NCBI GenBank assembly: GCA_004431415.1
Contig: QPMI01000250.1
Location: forward strand, 7,501-71,500
Direction: 5' to 3'
DNA from: Cyanophora paradoxa
Lineage: Eukaryota > Glaucocystophyceae > Cyanophorales > Cyanophoraceae
Length of the DNA stretch: 64,000 nt
The position numbers and the translations under genes were made by a program. Positions 35,169-43,937 of this stretch are shown piece after piece (the stretch's first letter is position 1; the number at the start of each line of letters is the position of its first letter). Under the pieces are notes generated by a model. It did not search any database. It worked only from the letters and a program-made list of their open reading frames with translations, and was not told the origin of the DNA.

Positions 35169-35372
35169 AGTGGGGCTGGACTGGGGGCACTACCCCACAC
35201 CACACCACACCACACCACACCACACCACACCACACCACACCACACAACATCAAGCACCTACCCTGCAGCTGGGTCCTCCTGGAAAATCTACGTTAGGCAA
35301 TTGCACTGTTCCCCACCGCCCCCGATCGCGAAGGGCCACCTCAAGCCCCCCTGCCTCCCCCTCCATCACAAC

Positions 35373-35414
35373 TGGCTTGGGCGTGTCTTATACATACTCT
35401 TCTTCTTCTTCCAT
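35373..35414 (+). mobile_element. 3' tail fragment of the LINE family
   Basis: The sequence ACTGGCTTGGGCGTGTCTTA followed by TACATACTCTTCTTCTTC is identical to the extreme 3' end of the full-length LINE copies, including the (TTC)n tail. Almost no body is present, so this is a very short 5'-truncated insertion. Confidence 0.6.
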
Positions 35415-35481
35415 CAGTGCCGCAGTCCCTGCCCGCACCAAGGCCAACAATGGCCCCATGGCCAGCGGCCCTCCATGTCCA

Positions 35482-35934
35482 TGCCTGGATCATGGTGATA
35501 ACATTCCTGGTGTCCCACCTCAGGTTTCTTTCAAACGCTTGCGGCCTTCACCTCCCCCAACTTTCCCATCCGCTGCCCCTATGGATCTCGCTGATGACCC
35601 AGGTTCCCCAATGGTGCTTATCTCTGACGAAGAGGCTGATGACATGACTGATGGCTGAAGGTTTCACACGTGAGGTCGTGACCAGGACTCCCCCAGGCCG
35701 GCATTAGGAAGAGGCCCGCATTGGGATGTCTGTGGTTGCTTTCCGTGTCTGCGTGTATGAGCGCCGGACCGCCGGGGCATACATGGCAGACCGTAAGGCG
35801 TTTGCGCCGCCACTACCCTTGTCTGGTTGGTTCACTGTCGATTGTGCTTCGGGCCTTCGGGTCCTTCGCCTCTTGTCAAAACCGCACAACCGGCTTGGGC
35901 GTGTCTTATACATACTCTTCTTCTTCTTCCTCCA
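35482..35934 (+). mobile_element. 5'-truncated LINE copy, plus strand
   Basis: From CTGGATCATGGTGATAACAT the sequence matches the last ~60 codons of the LINE protein (ending EEADDMTDG and stop at 35656-35658), then the 3' untranslated region (AGGTTTCACACGTGAGGTCG and onward) to GGGCGTGTCTTATACATAC and (TTC)n. The junction inside the coding region is typical of incomplete target-primed reverse transcription. It is non-coding in practice. Confidence 0.8.
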
Positions 35935-36774
35935 TGTCCATGCCAAGGCCAGAAGGGGCGAATGCCCAGCCCGCCCCGAGGCACCTCCCTGCCCCACCCA
36001 AGCGTACCCCCCTGCCGCGGGCGCCCTTCTAGCGAGGATTCTCTGCCTTCGACGCACCTAAATGCACCTGGTTCGTGTTCTATGCATCATTCTCTACTAC
36101 TGCCCTGCTTTGCGGCCACCACATTCGAATCTCCACCACCTATCGGTTGTTCTCTGCCTGCGGGCGCTTCCTTGTTGTCAATCTGCCTTCGGGCACAATA
36201 CGCTTGTTGTCCATCTGCCTTCGGGCACAATCTCTGATAGCGGCGACCGTGCCCATTGGTTTCCCGCCACTTCCGTCGACCGTCCCTTAGCGTCTCGCCC
36301 ATGCCATGTTATTGCTTTTGTCCTTCAGCTGCTCTTGTAGCTCATCCATCTCCTGCGCAGTGCGTACAATCCTCATGCCTCCCAGGCGTGCTCCCGCGCC
36401 CCAGGCGTCTGATGGCGCACCTTCTGCGGACGTCGGCACACCTTTATGCACCTGCTTCGTGCCATATGCATCCGCCTGCTTCTTCGTTATGCCCGGCGGG
36501 CGCCTTGTCACTTTCCTTGTCGCCGTTTGGTTGTCGTCTGCCTTCGGACGCTTCTCTCTGACGAATCTGTCTTCGGGCACAAGACTCTTCACGCTTGCTG
36601 AATTTCCGATCCCGGCAGCCGCACCCGCTGGTCTCCCGCCACTGGCGTTGGCCGTATTCTGCTCCTGCCTCGTACACGCAGCGCCAGCTATGCTCCGTTC
36701 ATGTGCAGTGCTTATCATGACATGTGCAGGGCGTCCGCTTCTGCTTGGTCTGCTCTTGTGGCTTTCTCGCCTTT
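35935..36774. other. Retroelement-derived mosaic, possible ORF1 remnants
   Basis: Pro/Cys-rich sequence between LINE copies. The minus-strand frames at about 36290-36640 read like protein (TAQEMDELQEQLKDKSNN, RPPGITKKQADAYGTKQVHK) and might be relics of a retrotransposon ORF1 with a coiled coil; a related shorter frame lies at 36087-36302. A short motif, TGCCTTCGGGCACAA, recurs at about 36184 and 36220. No intact gene is seen. Confidence 0.35.
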
Positions 36775-37044
36775 GCGAAGAAGAAGAGTATGTATAAGAC
36801 ACGCCCGAGCCGGTTGTGCGGTTTTGACGAAAGGCGAAGGACCCGAAGGCCCGAAGCACAATCGACAGTGAACCAACCAGACAAGGGTAGTGGCGGCGCA
36901 AACGCCTTACGGTCTACCATGTATGCCCCGGCGGTCCGGCGCTCATACACGCAGACACGGAAAGCAACCACAGACATCCCAATGCGGGCCTCTTCCTAAT
37001 GCCGGCCTGGGGGAGTCCTGGTCACGACCTCACGTGTGAAACCT

Positions 37045-39334
37045 TCAGCCATCAGTCATGTCATCAGCCTCTTCGTCAGAGATAAGCACCATTGGGGAAC
37101 CTGGGTCATCAGCGAGATCCATAGGGGCAGCGGATGGGAGAGTTGGAGGAGGTGAAGGCCGCAAGCGTTTGAAAGAAACCTGAGGTGGGACACCAGGAAT
37201 GTTATCACCATGATCCAGAGCACCAGGGTCTGGAGAAGACATTCGACGACGCTTAGGCGGGACAATAGAAGGAGAAAGAGGATCAGTATCCATGGGCGTC
37301 ATAGGCGCAGAAGAAGGCAGAGGGGCAGAAGAGGGAGGAGCTAGGGAAGCAATGACAGCATGACTCGCGAAGTCGGGCTCAACATCAACAGCGTCGATTC
37401 GGATAGGAGAGATCGGCAGCAGATCAGGGGCAAGCTCAGTGTCATCCACATAGATGATAACTTGAGGAGAGGGCGGAGGTGAACCTGTATCATCTATAGC
37501 AGCATCAAGACCAAACGCTGAAGCACCAACACGACGGCGTTGAAGAGGCGGCTCATCCTCCGAGTCAATATCGGGCGGCGGGTGAGGTGGCAGCGGGTGA
37601 GGGGGTGAGTGAACCACAGGACCAGGGTCAGGGGCAGGGTCGGGTCCACCAGGGGGGTCGTCATCATCTGATGAGGTACTACTGGAGGAATCATCAGGAT
37701 CATCAGGGCCAAGGTCGGAAAGGTCAGAGGAGTCTGAGCCGTTGTCAGGAGGGGACATATAGCCTTCAAGATCCTCCTTTTCAAGACGCTGCAGCAGGAC
37801 AGGCCGCACACTGGCATAAGGAAACTGAGCCACAAGGGGGCTAGGGGCTAGATCGGGGCTAGGGGCAGGCTGAGCAATATGTTCACAGTGCTCATAAGAG
37901 GCTAGGGAATGGTCATAAGCACGCGCAGCGTCTAAAAGATTAGCGTAGAATGAAGAATGAGAGGGGTCAGCAGTAGAGATGAAACGGAAATACCCACGGA
38001 CATAGGTGACTTTAAATCGAGGTAAACGACGAGGAAGCATGTCCATAAAATCGTCCAGTTCGCGGAACAAGGCAGCCATCAGAGTAGCGGCCTTCAAGCC
38101 CGTCTTGGAGGAAGGTGTAAGGGGCAGCTGTGTGTTAGGGTCCATTGCAAACGTAGCCGCAGCTTCAGTGCGACCTGCTCGATAGGCCAGACAATACGAG
38201 CGGAAAATGACGTGCAATCCAAGAATCCGAACAACCTGCCACTCCCAGTTCTGCAAGAACATCCAGCTGTCAGCAAAACGGACCGAGCCAGTAAGCAACC
38301 AGGCAACAAAGCGAGCGGAAGGAATGGGCATCGGCTGGAGCTGCAGGGCATGGAAGATGAGCGACCAGAACTGCTGCACAACAGGGCAGAGGACGAAAAC
38401 GTGCAGTGCATTGCAGCGCCGGTGGCAGACCGGGCATAGCGAGGAGAGGAGCTCACTGTCAAGCAAATTTGCCGAAGCAGGACGCTGAATATCAGAGCGC
38501 GCAGCCATATCAGCGATGCGGGACGATGTGCGAAGAGCGTTGTAGCGCAGTGCAAAGTAGCCGTCAAGGACGCGCTGCGTGAGAGCGTAGCGGAGGTCGG
38601 GAATCACTGTGTTGAACCAGGGAAAGCGATCAGTGCGCGCATCGTAGCCCGGCGGCCAGAGGAACTTTGGGGAGAGATCAGCACGCCACTTAGTCTCAGC
38701 GGTCGTCGGCGCCATGAAAGCGTGGGACGAGAGATACTTGTACACGTCGTGAACCGTGAAACGCGACGGGGCAGCAGGCAGCTTGTACGCAACCGACTTA
38801 GAGAGGCGCAGCTCTTCCTTTGAGCGATCATTGATGTTCTCGCGGTCAGAGTGGAACGCAAACGTACGGGAAGACGACGGTGGCAGCGGACGGAGTGCAA
38901 GGTCGGAAAGCTGTAACGAGTTCATGAGGAACCGGACGAGTGCAGGCATGGGGGACAACTTGCAAGCATTCTTAACAAGGCTAAGCGCATGTGCAGGCAC
39001 GGGAATGAAGTCGATCGCACGGGCCGCGGGCCGGATCGCAAGTACATCGGGGAGGGCAACGGGACTGTCAAGCGAAGCACTGCAAGGCACGTCAATCTCA
39101 TGGAAAGCGAGCTGTGTGTCAGGAAGAAGGCGAACGCGACAGAGAGCTACTCCCTGAAGTGAGACGCGTTCAGCAGCAAGTTTCGAGAAAGGGCCAATAG
39201 CGAGACCTCCAGGTTCGTGTTTCCAGTCTACAGTGCGACCACAGCGCCAAACCTCTTGCGCAAGTCGATTATTGAGCGCATGCAGCTGGTCGCGCAGTTG
39301 CTCGGGATAGGAGGGCTCAACATAGAGAGTATGT
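37045..39334 (-). pseudogene. LINE polyprotein, copy 1: C-terminal part in shifted frame
   Basis: This is the continuation of the LINE protein after the frameshift at 39335-39337, where copy 2 has CCCC and this copy CCC. It encodes the thumb/linker region and the CCHC zinc finger LCPVCHRRCNALHVFVLC at about 38400-38450. A ~250-residue acidic Pro/Ser/Asp-rich tail follows, ending EEADDMTDG with stop at 37045-37047. Hydrophobic-acidic motifs VIIYVDDTE and MVLISDEEADD resemble SUMO-interacting motifs. Apart from the one indel it appears intact. Confidence 0.8.
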
Positions 39335-42300
39335 TCCCAGAGAAGTCCCAGATTTGATAGTTAAAACGGAAGCCGAGACGGAAGAGCAACGTGAAAGTGA
39401 AATCACGCTCATAGTACGTGTCTTTCTTATACCAGGGGTGCATGATCGGCATACGCAGGAAATCCCAGGCGCAGCGGGGCCTCCTGACATCGAAGATAGT
39501 CCGCCAGGCTTCGAAGATGGCAAAGAACGGGTCAGCAGGCGGAGGCCACAATGGCTTCACCAAGCGATCAGTTCTGTTGAGAAAAGGAAGCCAGAGCCCA
39601 AAGCCACCGTTTTCCGTGAACGCCTCAATAATTTCTCGACCAGGAAGAGATGCCGGGGAAGCAAGCCACGATTCCAAAGAGTTTGCGGCAAAGGCCAGCT
39701 GGAAGTGTTCGGGGGAGGGCGCTCCGAGACCGCCGAGAGATACAGGTCGACACGAAGCAGTGGTCATGCCCTGATGAGGTAAGATGAACGCATCGGAATT
39801 TGAAGAACGTTTCCAGACAAAGGTCTGTAAATTCTTTGAAATAGCCCGGAGGATCTTAGGAGGTGCTGGAACCGCACGGATATAAAAGCTTAAGACCCCC
39901 TGACAAAAAGCATAGGCGATGCGACCCCGTCCAAGAAGGGACGACTGGAAATCGACAGCTGTCTCCATAAAGAAGGTCGCTTTATGCTGAATCATGTTCC
40001 AAGACGGATGGTGCTCGCGATCAAGAAGGAGCTGATGAGGGAAACCGAGCTGCTTATGACAAGCAGGATCAAGCTCAGCGACGCGGAGAACAGGGAATGG
40101 CAAGGGATCGGACGGATCGAAATCCAATGGTGAGGCAGCCGGTTCCCTTAGAACAATAGCAAGAGATTTCTCGATAGAGAGATGTTGACCAGAGAGTGGT
40201 TTGAAAGAGGCAAAACGTGCGTGGATAGCTAAGAGAGAGTCACGTAGAGAGAGCCCCTGGGCGCGGAGCAGGAATAGCTGATAAATATCGTCAGCAAACT
40301 GGACAAGGGGGGTGCCAACAGGGCGGGGTATATCAGTGAGTGAGAGCAAGAGAGAACGTAGAGGGCTGATCGAGAGAATGAAGGAAACTGGGCTCCAGGG
40401 ACCACCTTGAATGGTGCCCACAAGACGTGAGAACACAGAAGAGAATAGCCCATTCGCAAATACACGTGCACGGAGGGGAGCTCGAGGGTTGTACAGACAG
40501 TGGTGCATTCTTCGGATAAGCCAGGGCCATTGTTGCACATGGAGAACGAGCGCCATAATAACCCAAAGCAACAGATCGTAGGCAGACTTAAGATCAGAGT
40601 CAAACCCGATAACACAGTCATAATTGGCGTAGCGGATGCGTGTATACGTTGCCAGCACTGCAAAGACATTTTTATGAACGTCCCGACCTTGTACGAAACC
40701 GAACTGATCTTCAGGAATGATGAGTTGTAAGATCGGATTGGCTACTGTGACCATAGTCCGTTCGAACAAGCGCAAGAGTGTGTTAGAAACTCCAATAGGT
40801 CGGTATTTCGAAGCATCAGTGGGCAAGCCTGACCGCTTCCAGATGAAAGTGTATGTCAAGTCGCGCATAAAGTCAGGGAGGAAGCCTTGAACAGTGATCT
40901 TTTGAAAGTAGGCAGCCAGGAAAAAAGACCAGGGCTTTGTGTGCATCTTAAAAATGCCAACGGGAATTCCATCAGGACCTGGTGCCCCATGGGCATACGC
41001 TTTACTGATAGAGAACGCTACGTCGTCAGGCGAGATATTAGTCTGAGTGCGCCAAACAGGCGGGACAATCCCCTGAACGTGGGGCAAGATATCGTCCACA
41101 AATTGTTGAATGAAAGCAGCAGCGGAGGGATTATCTGGAGACGCCGGAAGGGGGATATCAACAGTAGGGTCCTCGGGGGGTTCAGGAGGGGGGCAGAGAG
41201 CGTCAAGGATAGAGGTCTGAGTCAACAGGAAAGCAGGGGTAGGAGCGCCCAGTTCTACAAGCTTTCTAGCCAAATAGTTCGCAACCGCGCCAGGCTCAAC
41301 AGTGATAGCAGTGGGACCATCCGAGCTGAAGTGCAGCGGCGGGGGGACAATGGAGGAGGGCTTGGCGAGCCGCGCCCAGTCGCGCTTAGAGCCGCTTTCG
41401 AATGTAAGTCGGTGCTGAAGCCTGGCAAGCTGACGATTGCTGAGAGAGACCTTCTTCTGAAGTTCGCGCAGGGATTCAAGCCGCTGGGTGCGCTCGCGGT
41501 ACAGCGCGACAGCATCGGAGCCGGGCGGCAAGCGGTAGATCTTCATTTCAACGTCGCCCAGCGCTTTGTACGCCGCGCGCTCATGCGTGTAAAGCTTGCT
41601 AATCACGTGCGCTCTGTGCTTACGCGCCATCTTGCAGAGTCGCTTACAGAATGCGCGCCAAGTATCGTCGAAGACAGCAGCATCCGTAACTACCTCGCCT
41701 TCACCACGCGCTTGAATGATAGTGTCCAGGAATTGGGTCAAGTGCGTTTCCGTGCGCTTGCGCAGAGCAGGGTCGAGGCAGACTGGATCGCCGCGCTGAG
41801 AATACTGTCCGGGCAGGTTGCTGACGAAATCATACGGGAACGCTTGCACGCGGGACCGGGGCAAATGACGGTGCACACGAGGGCCTGAAAAGGAGAGAAC
41901 AAGAATGCGGTGGTCCAGCTGAAGATGGAGTGCATCGGATGGCGCTAGGAGCGAGTAAGTGGCAAGGCGACGCTGGAACCACTTGGTTGCAAGAGCAAAG
42001 TCGAGGCGCGAGTTTACAGCTTTAAGGCTAACAATTCGTGAATAAGTTGGGGCAAAAGCTGAAGCAGTTCCGCCGGCAGGAGGCGGTGGAGCATGGTTCG
42101 CAAGATCATCAAGCTGGTGGGAAGTCATCGTTGTGTGAAGGTACGAGCGCTGCAGGGAATTAGGCTTCGGGGTGCGGTGATTCCAGTCTCCGATCAGAAG
42201 CATAGGCACAGTAGCGGAGAGATACCCAGCCTGCACACAAGATTGCCACCATTCACGGCGGTCCCTGTTATCACTAGCAGGGGCATAGACGCAAGCCAAG

Positions 42301-42674
42301 AGTACGGTCGTAGCAGGGAAGGAACCCGACGCCTTGTACGCAACAGAGACCGAAATAAAACGTCCATCAGAGTCCTGACGAGCAAGTGTAACCTCGTGCT
42401 GTGCAGCAAAGAAGGGCGTGACCATTATGGCAACACCAGTGGAGCGGGATTGAGTAGGAGCAGAGTGGAAGAACGGGCCTCGCCAGGCAGCTGCAATCTT
42501 CTCAAGTTTTCCCAAAGGGTGACCAGCGTCATCAAATTCCCGTAACTTAGTTTCCTGTAAGCAGAGGATGTCTATCTTGTGAGCAACGGCAAACTTCCTG
42601 CAACGTTCCACAAAGTTCTGCAGCTTGCTGGGACTATTGAGCCCGCCCACATTTAATGATGCAATGTTAACCAA
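39228..42674 (-). CDS. LINE polyprotein, copy 1: AP endonuclease and reverse transcriptase
   Basis: The frame is open for 1148 codons. The APE endonuclease begins at once (NIASLNVGGLNSPSKLQNF, then the metal-binding QETKL), with GDWNHRTP and a late LDHRILVLSF. The reverse transcriptase follows from about residue 560: PDGIPVGIF, KYRPIGVSNTLLRLFERTM, EDQFGFVQGRDVHKNVFAVL, GFDSDLKSAYDLL, GPWSPVSFILSISPLRSLLL and the catalytic VQFADDIYQLF. The enzyme nicks the target and copies its own RNA in place. The first sense codon in frame is not ATG: the frame upstream reads ATG GCC TGA (42689-42681), then TTA AGT TTG GTT. The reading frame ends at a frameshift near 39335. Confidence 0.88.
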   Translation of the reverse strand: MVNIASLNVGGLNSPSKLQNFVERCRKFAVAHKIDILCLQETKLREFDDAGHPLGKLEKIAAAWRGPFFHSAPTQSRSTGVAIMVTPFFAAQHEVTLARQDSDGRFISVSVAYKASGSFPATTVLLACVYAPASDNRDRREWWQSCVQAGYLSATVPMLLIGDWNHRTPKPNSLQRSYLHTTMTSHQLDDLANHAPPPPAGGTASAFAPTYSRIVSLKAVNSRLDFALATKWFQRRLATYSLLAPSDALHLQLDHRILVLSFSGPRVHRHLPRSRVQAFPYDFVSNLPGQYSQRGDPVCLDPALRKRTETHLTQFLDTIIQARGEGEVVTDAAVFDDTWRAFCKRLCKMARKHRAHVISKLYTHERAAYKALGDVEMKIYRLPPGSDAVALYRERTQRLESLRELQKKVSLSNRQLARLQHRLTFESGSKRDWARLAKPSSIVPPPLHFSSDGPTAITVEPGAVANYLARKLVELGAPTPAFLLTQTSILDALCPPPEPPEDPTVDIPLPASPDNPSAAAFIQQFVDDILPHVQGIVPPVWRTQTNISPDDVAFSISKAYAHGAPGPDGIPVGIFKMHTKPWSFFLAAYFQKITVQGFLPDFMRDLTYTFIWKRSGLPTDASKYRPIGVSNTLLRLFERTMVTVANPILQLIIPEDQFGFVQGRDVHKNVFAVLATYTRIRYANYDCVIGFDSDLKSAYDLLLWVIMALVLHVQQWPWLIRRMHHCLYNPRAPLRARVFANGLFSSVFSRLVGTIQGGPWSPVSFILSISPLRSLLLSLTDIPRPVGTPLVQFADDIYQLFLLRAQGLSLRDSLLAIHARFASFKPLSGQHLSIEKSLAIVLREPAASPLDFDPSDPLPFPVLRVAELDPACHKQLGFPHQLLLDREHHPSWNMIQHKATFFMETAVDFQSSLLGRGRIAYAFCQGVLSFYIRAVPAPPKILRAISKNLQTFVWKRSSNSDAFILPHQGMTTASCRPVSLGGLGAPSPEHFQLAFAANSLESWLASPASLPGREIIEAFTENGGFGLWLPFLNRTDRLVKPLWPPPADPFFAIFEAWRTIFDVRRPRCAWDFLRMPIMHPWYKKDTYYERDFTFTLLFRLGFRFNYQIWDFSGNILSMLSPPIPSNCATSCMRSIIDLRKRFGAVVAL

Positions 42675-42749
42675 ACTTAATCAGGCCATGGCGGTGCACG
42701 AAGGCGGTGAATGTGGGGCAGCGGGGCAATCCCAGCAATGAAGGGAAAT

Positions 42750-43937
42750 GCACCCTGCCTTCGCATCTGCAGCTTTGCTACTCTTTGTCCGACCCATCCT
42801 CTCTTCCTCTTTGCTTCACTTGTCCGACCCATCCTCTCTTCCTATTTGCCTTTCTTTTTGGATCTTGATTCGTCTCTAAATCTCAATTCATTTTCGTGTG
42901 TGTTTCCTTTCGTGTCTGCTGCCATGCTTTTGTTTTAGCTTGCACTGAACACGCCCGTTCACCCCATTTCCTTCAATTGCCTGGCCCATCAGTCTGTTGC
43001 TGGTTCTTCCTCTCGTGGCCATCACTCTGCTTCTCCACTGTGTAAGCTAGGCCGTTTTCGATGAGAGCTATACCATGATTGCATGGATGATGATGGTGCT
43101 GTCTTGTGATTCAATTGCGCTTGAACCTGCCTCTGTTTCAATTTTGTGGGTAGCCATCCTCAATACCCCGGGCGGCTCGATAGGGAGCGGGTCGTTCCGG
43201 GATTCGGGGTTTTCCATGGCGGGGACCCTGTGGGTCTCTGCATGGTTGCTCTCCCTTTGCTCTTTTGGCGCAGGGGCTTCGGCCCCTGCCCCTAGCGGTG
43301 CGTACGCACAACACTACCTGTGCCAGGAAGGTCCCTGGCGTGCCTTGCACGTCCCTTTCGGGGCCTCTGCGGCGCTGCTATACCTTGTCACCCTGGTCCA
43401 CGGGCGTGTCTTTTGCTTCATCTCTCTCTCTTCCCTGCCCCACCCCCCTGCAATGCCTTATATTCACCCCAGTCCACGGGCGTGTCTTTTGCTTCATCTC
43501 TCTCTTTGTATTTAGACCATTCGGCCATGCATGTGCTCATCAAGCACTGCAGCTGTGAGCATGTCGCTCAACCTGCCCCTAGGCCTAGGCCTGGCCCTGA
43601 TCTAGCTCCTAGTCCCCTTGTTGCCCAGTTGCCCCCTCTCCCTTCCCCCACGCCCCCACCGCCCCAAGCCGCGGCATGCATATGGGCCCGCCTGCAGGTC
43701 TCTCCAACCCGGCTGCCGGGGCCGGGCCAGCTCAAACCAGCGCCGCCCCTGCCCCCGCTCCCGCCCCCGCCCGCGCTGCCAAGATCAAGAACCCCAACTG
43801 TGACTGTGGAATTCCAATGCGGGTGAAGCCTGTCAGGTTCGCCCCCCAGCCCCCCCCCCCCCCCCCCCCCCCCCCACCCCCACGAGAGAGAGAGAAATGC
43901 AGTAGACACATCCACGCCAGCCCCCACCCCCAGCCTT
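42750..43937. other. Region between LINE copies: truncated element tails and GRF-like fragment
   Basis: A ~31-base unit (TGTCCGACCCATCCTCTCTT) occurs twice at about 42787 and 42827. GGGCGTGTCTTTTGCTTCAT followed by (CT)n occurs at about 43396 and 43481 (+), and a TTTAGACCATTCGGCCAT tRNA-Leu-like piece lies at about 43512. At 43736-43850 the plus strand encodes KIKNPNCDCGIPMRVKPVR, a GRF-zinc-finger-like start, present in reverse orientation at about 51440-51562. A poly-C-rich run lies at 43845-43880, followed by a minus-strand (TC)n tail at 43886-43915. Confidence 0.5.

Larger units (their letters stand above)
34850..35245. repeat. Left arm of inverted duplication around tRNA-Leu
   Basis: This segment, from TGCAAATGGCCCCAACTGCC through the tRNA to GGGGCACTACCCCACACCAC, is found in reverse orientation at about 51660-52022. 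The match is nearly exact for at least 170 bases on one side of the tRNA and about 120 on the other. The left arm has an extra insert at about 35128-35168, described separately. Confidence 0.8.
36775..42749 (-). mobile_element. Non-LTR retrotransposon (LINE), copy 1, nearly full length
   Basis: It runs on the minus strand from 42749, where it stops matching copy 2, to a (TTC)n tail at about 36775. Order: ~60-base leader, AP endonuclease, reverse transcriptase, CCHC zinc finger, long acidic tail, ~270-base 3' untranslated region, GGGCGTGTCTTATACATAC and a microsatellite tail in place of poly(A). Only one clear frameshift (39335-39337) separates it from one continuous frame. The near identity to copy 2 implies recent activity. 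No target-site duplication is evident by eye. Confidence 0.9.

Noticed and set aside
38094-38567. A 157-codon minus-strand frame inside the LINE, also present in copy 2.
   Set aside because: It is a shadow frame of the RT/zinc-finger coding region; its presence in both copies only reflects duplication.
40887-41888. A 333-codon plus-strand frame antisense to the LINE endonuclease.
   Set aside because: Antisense shadow of a GC-rich coding region, with no recognisable domain and no independent support.
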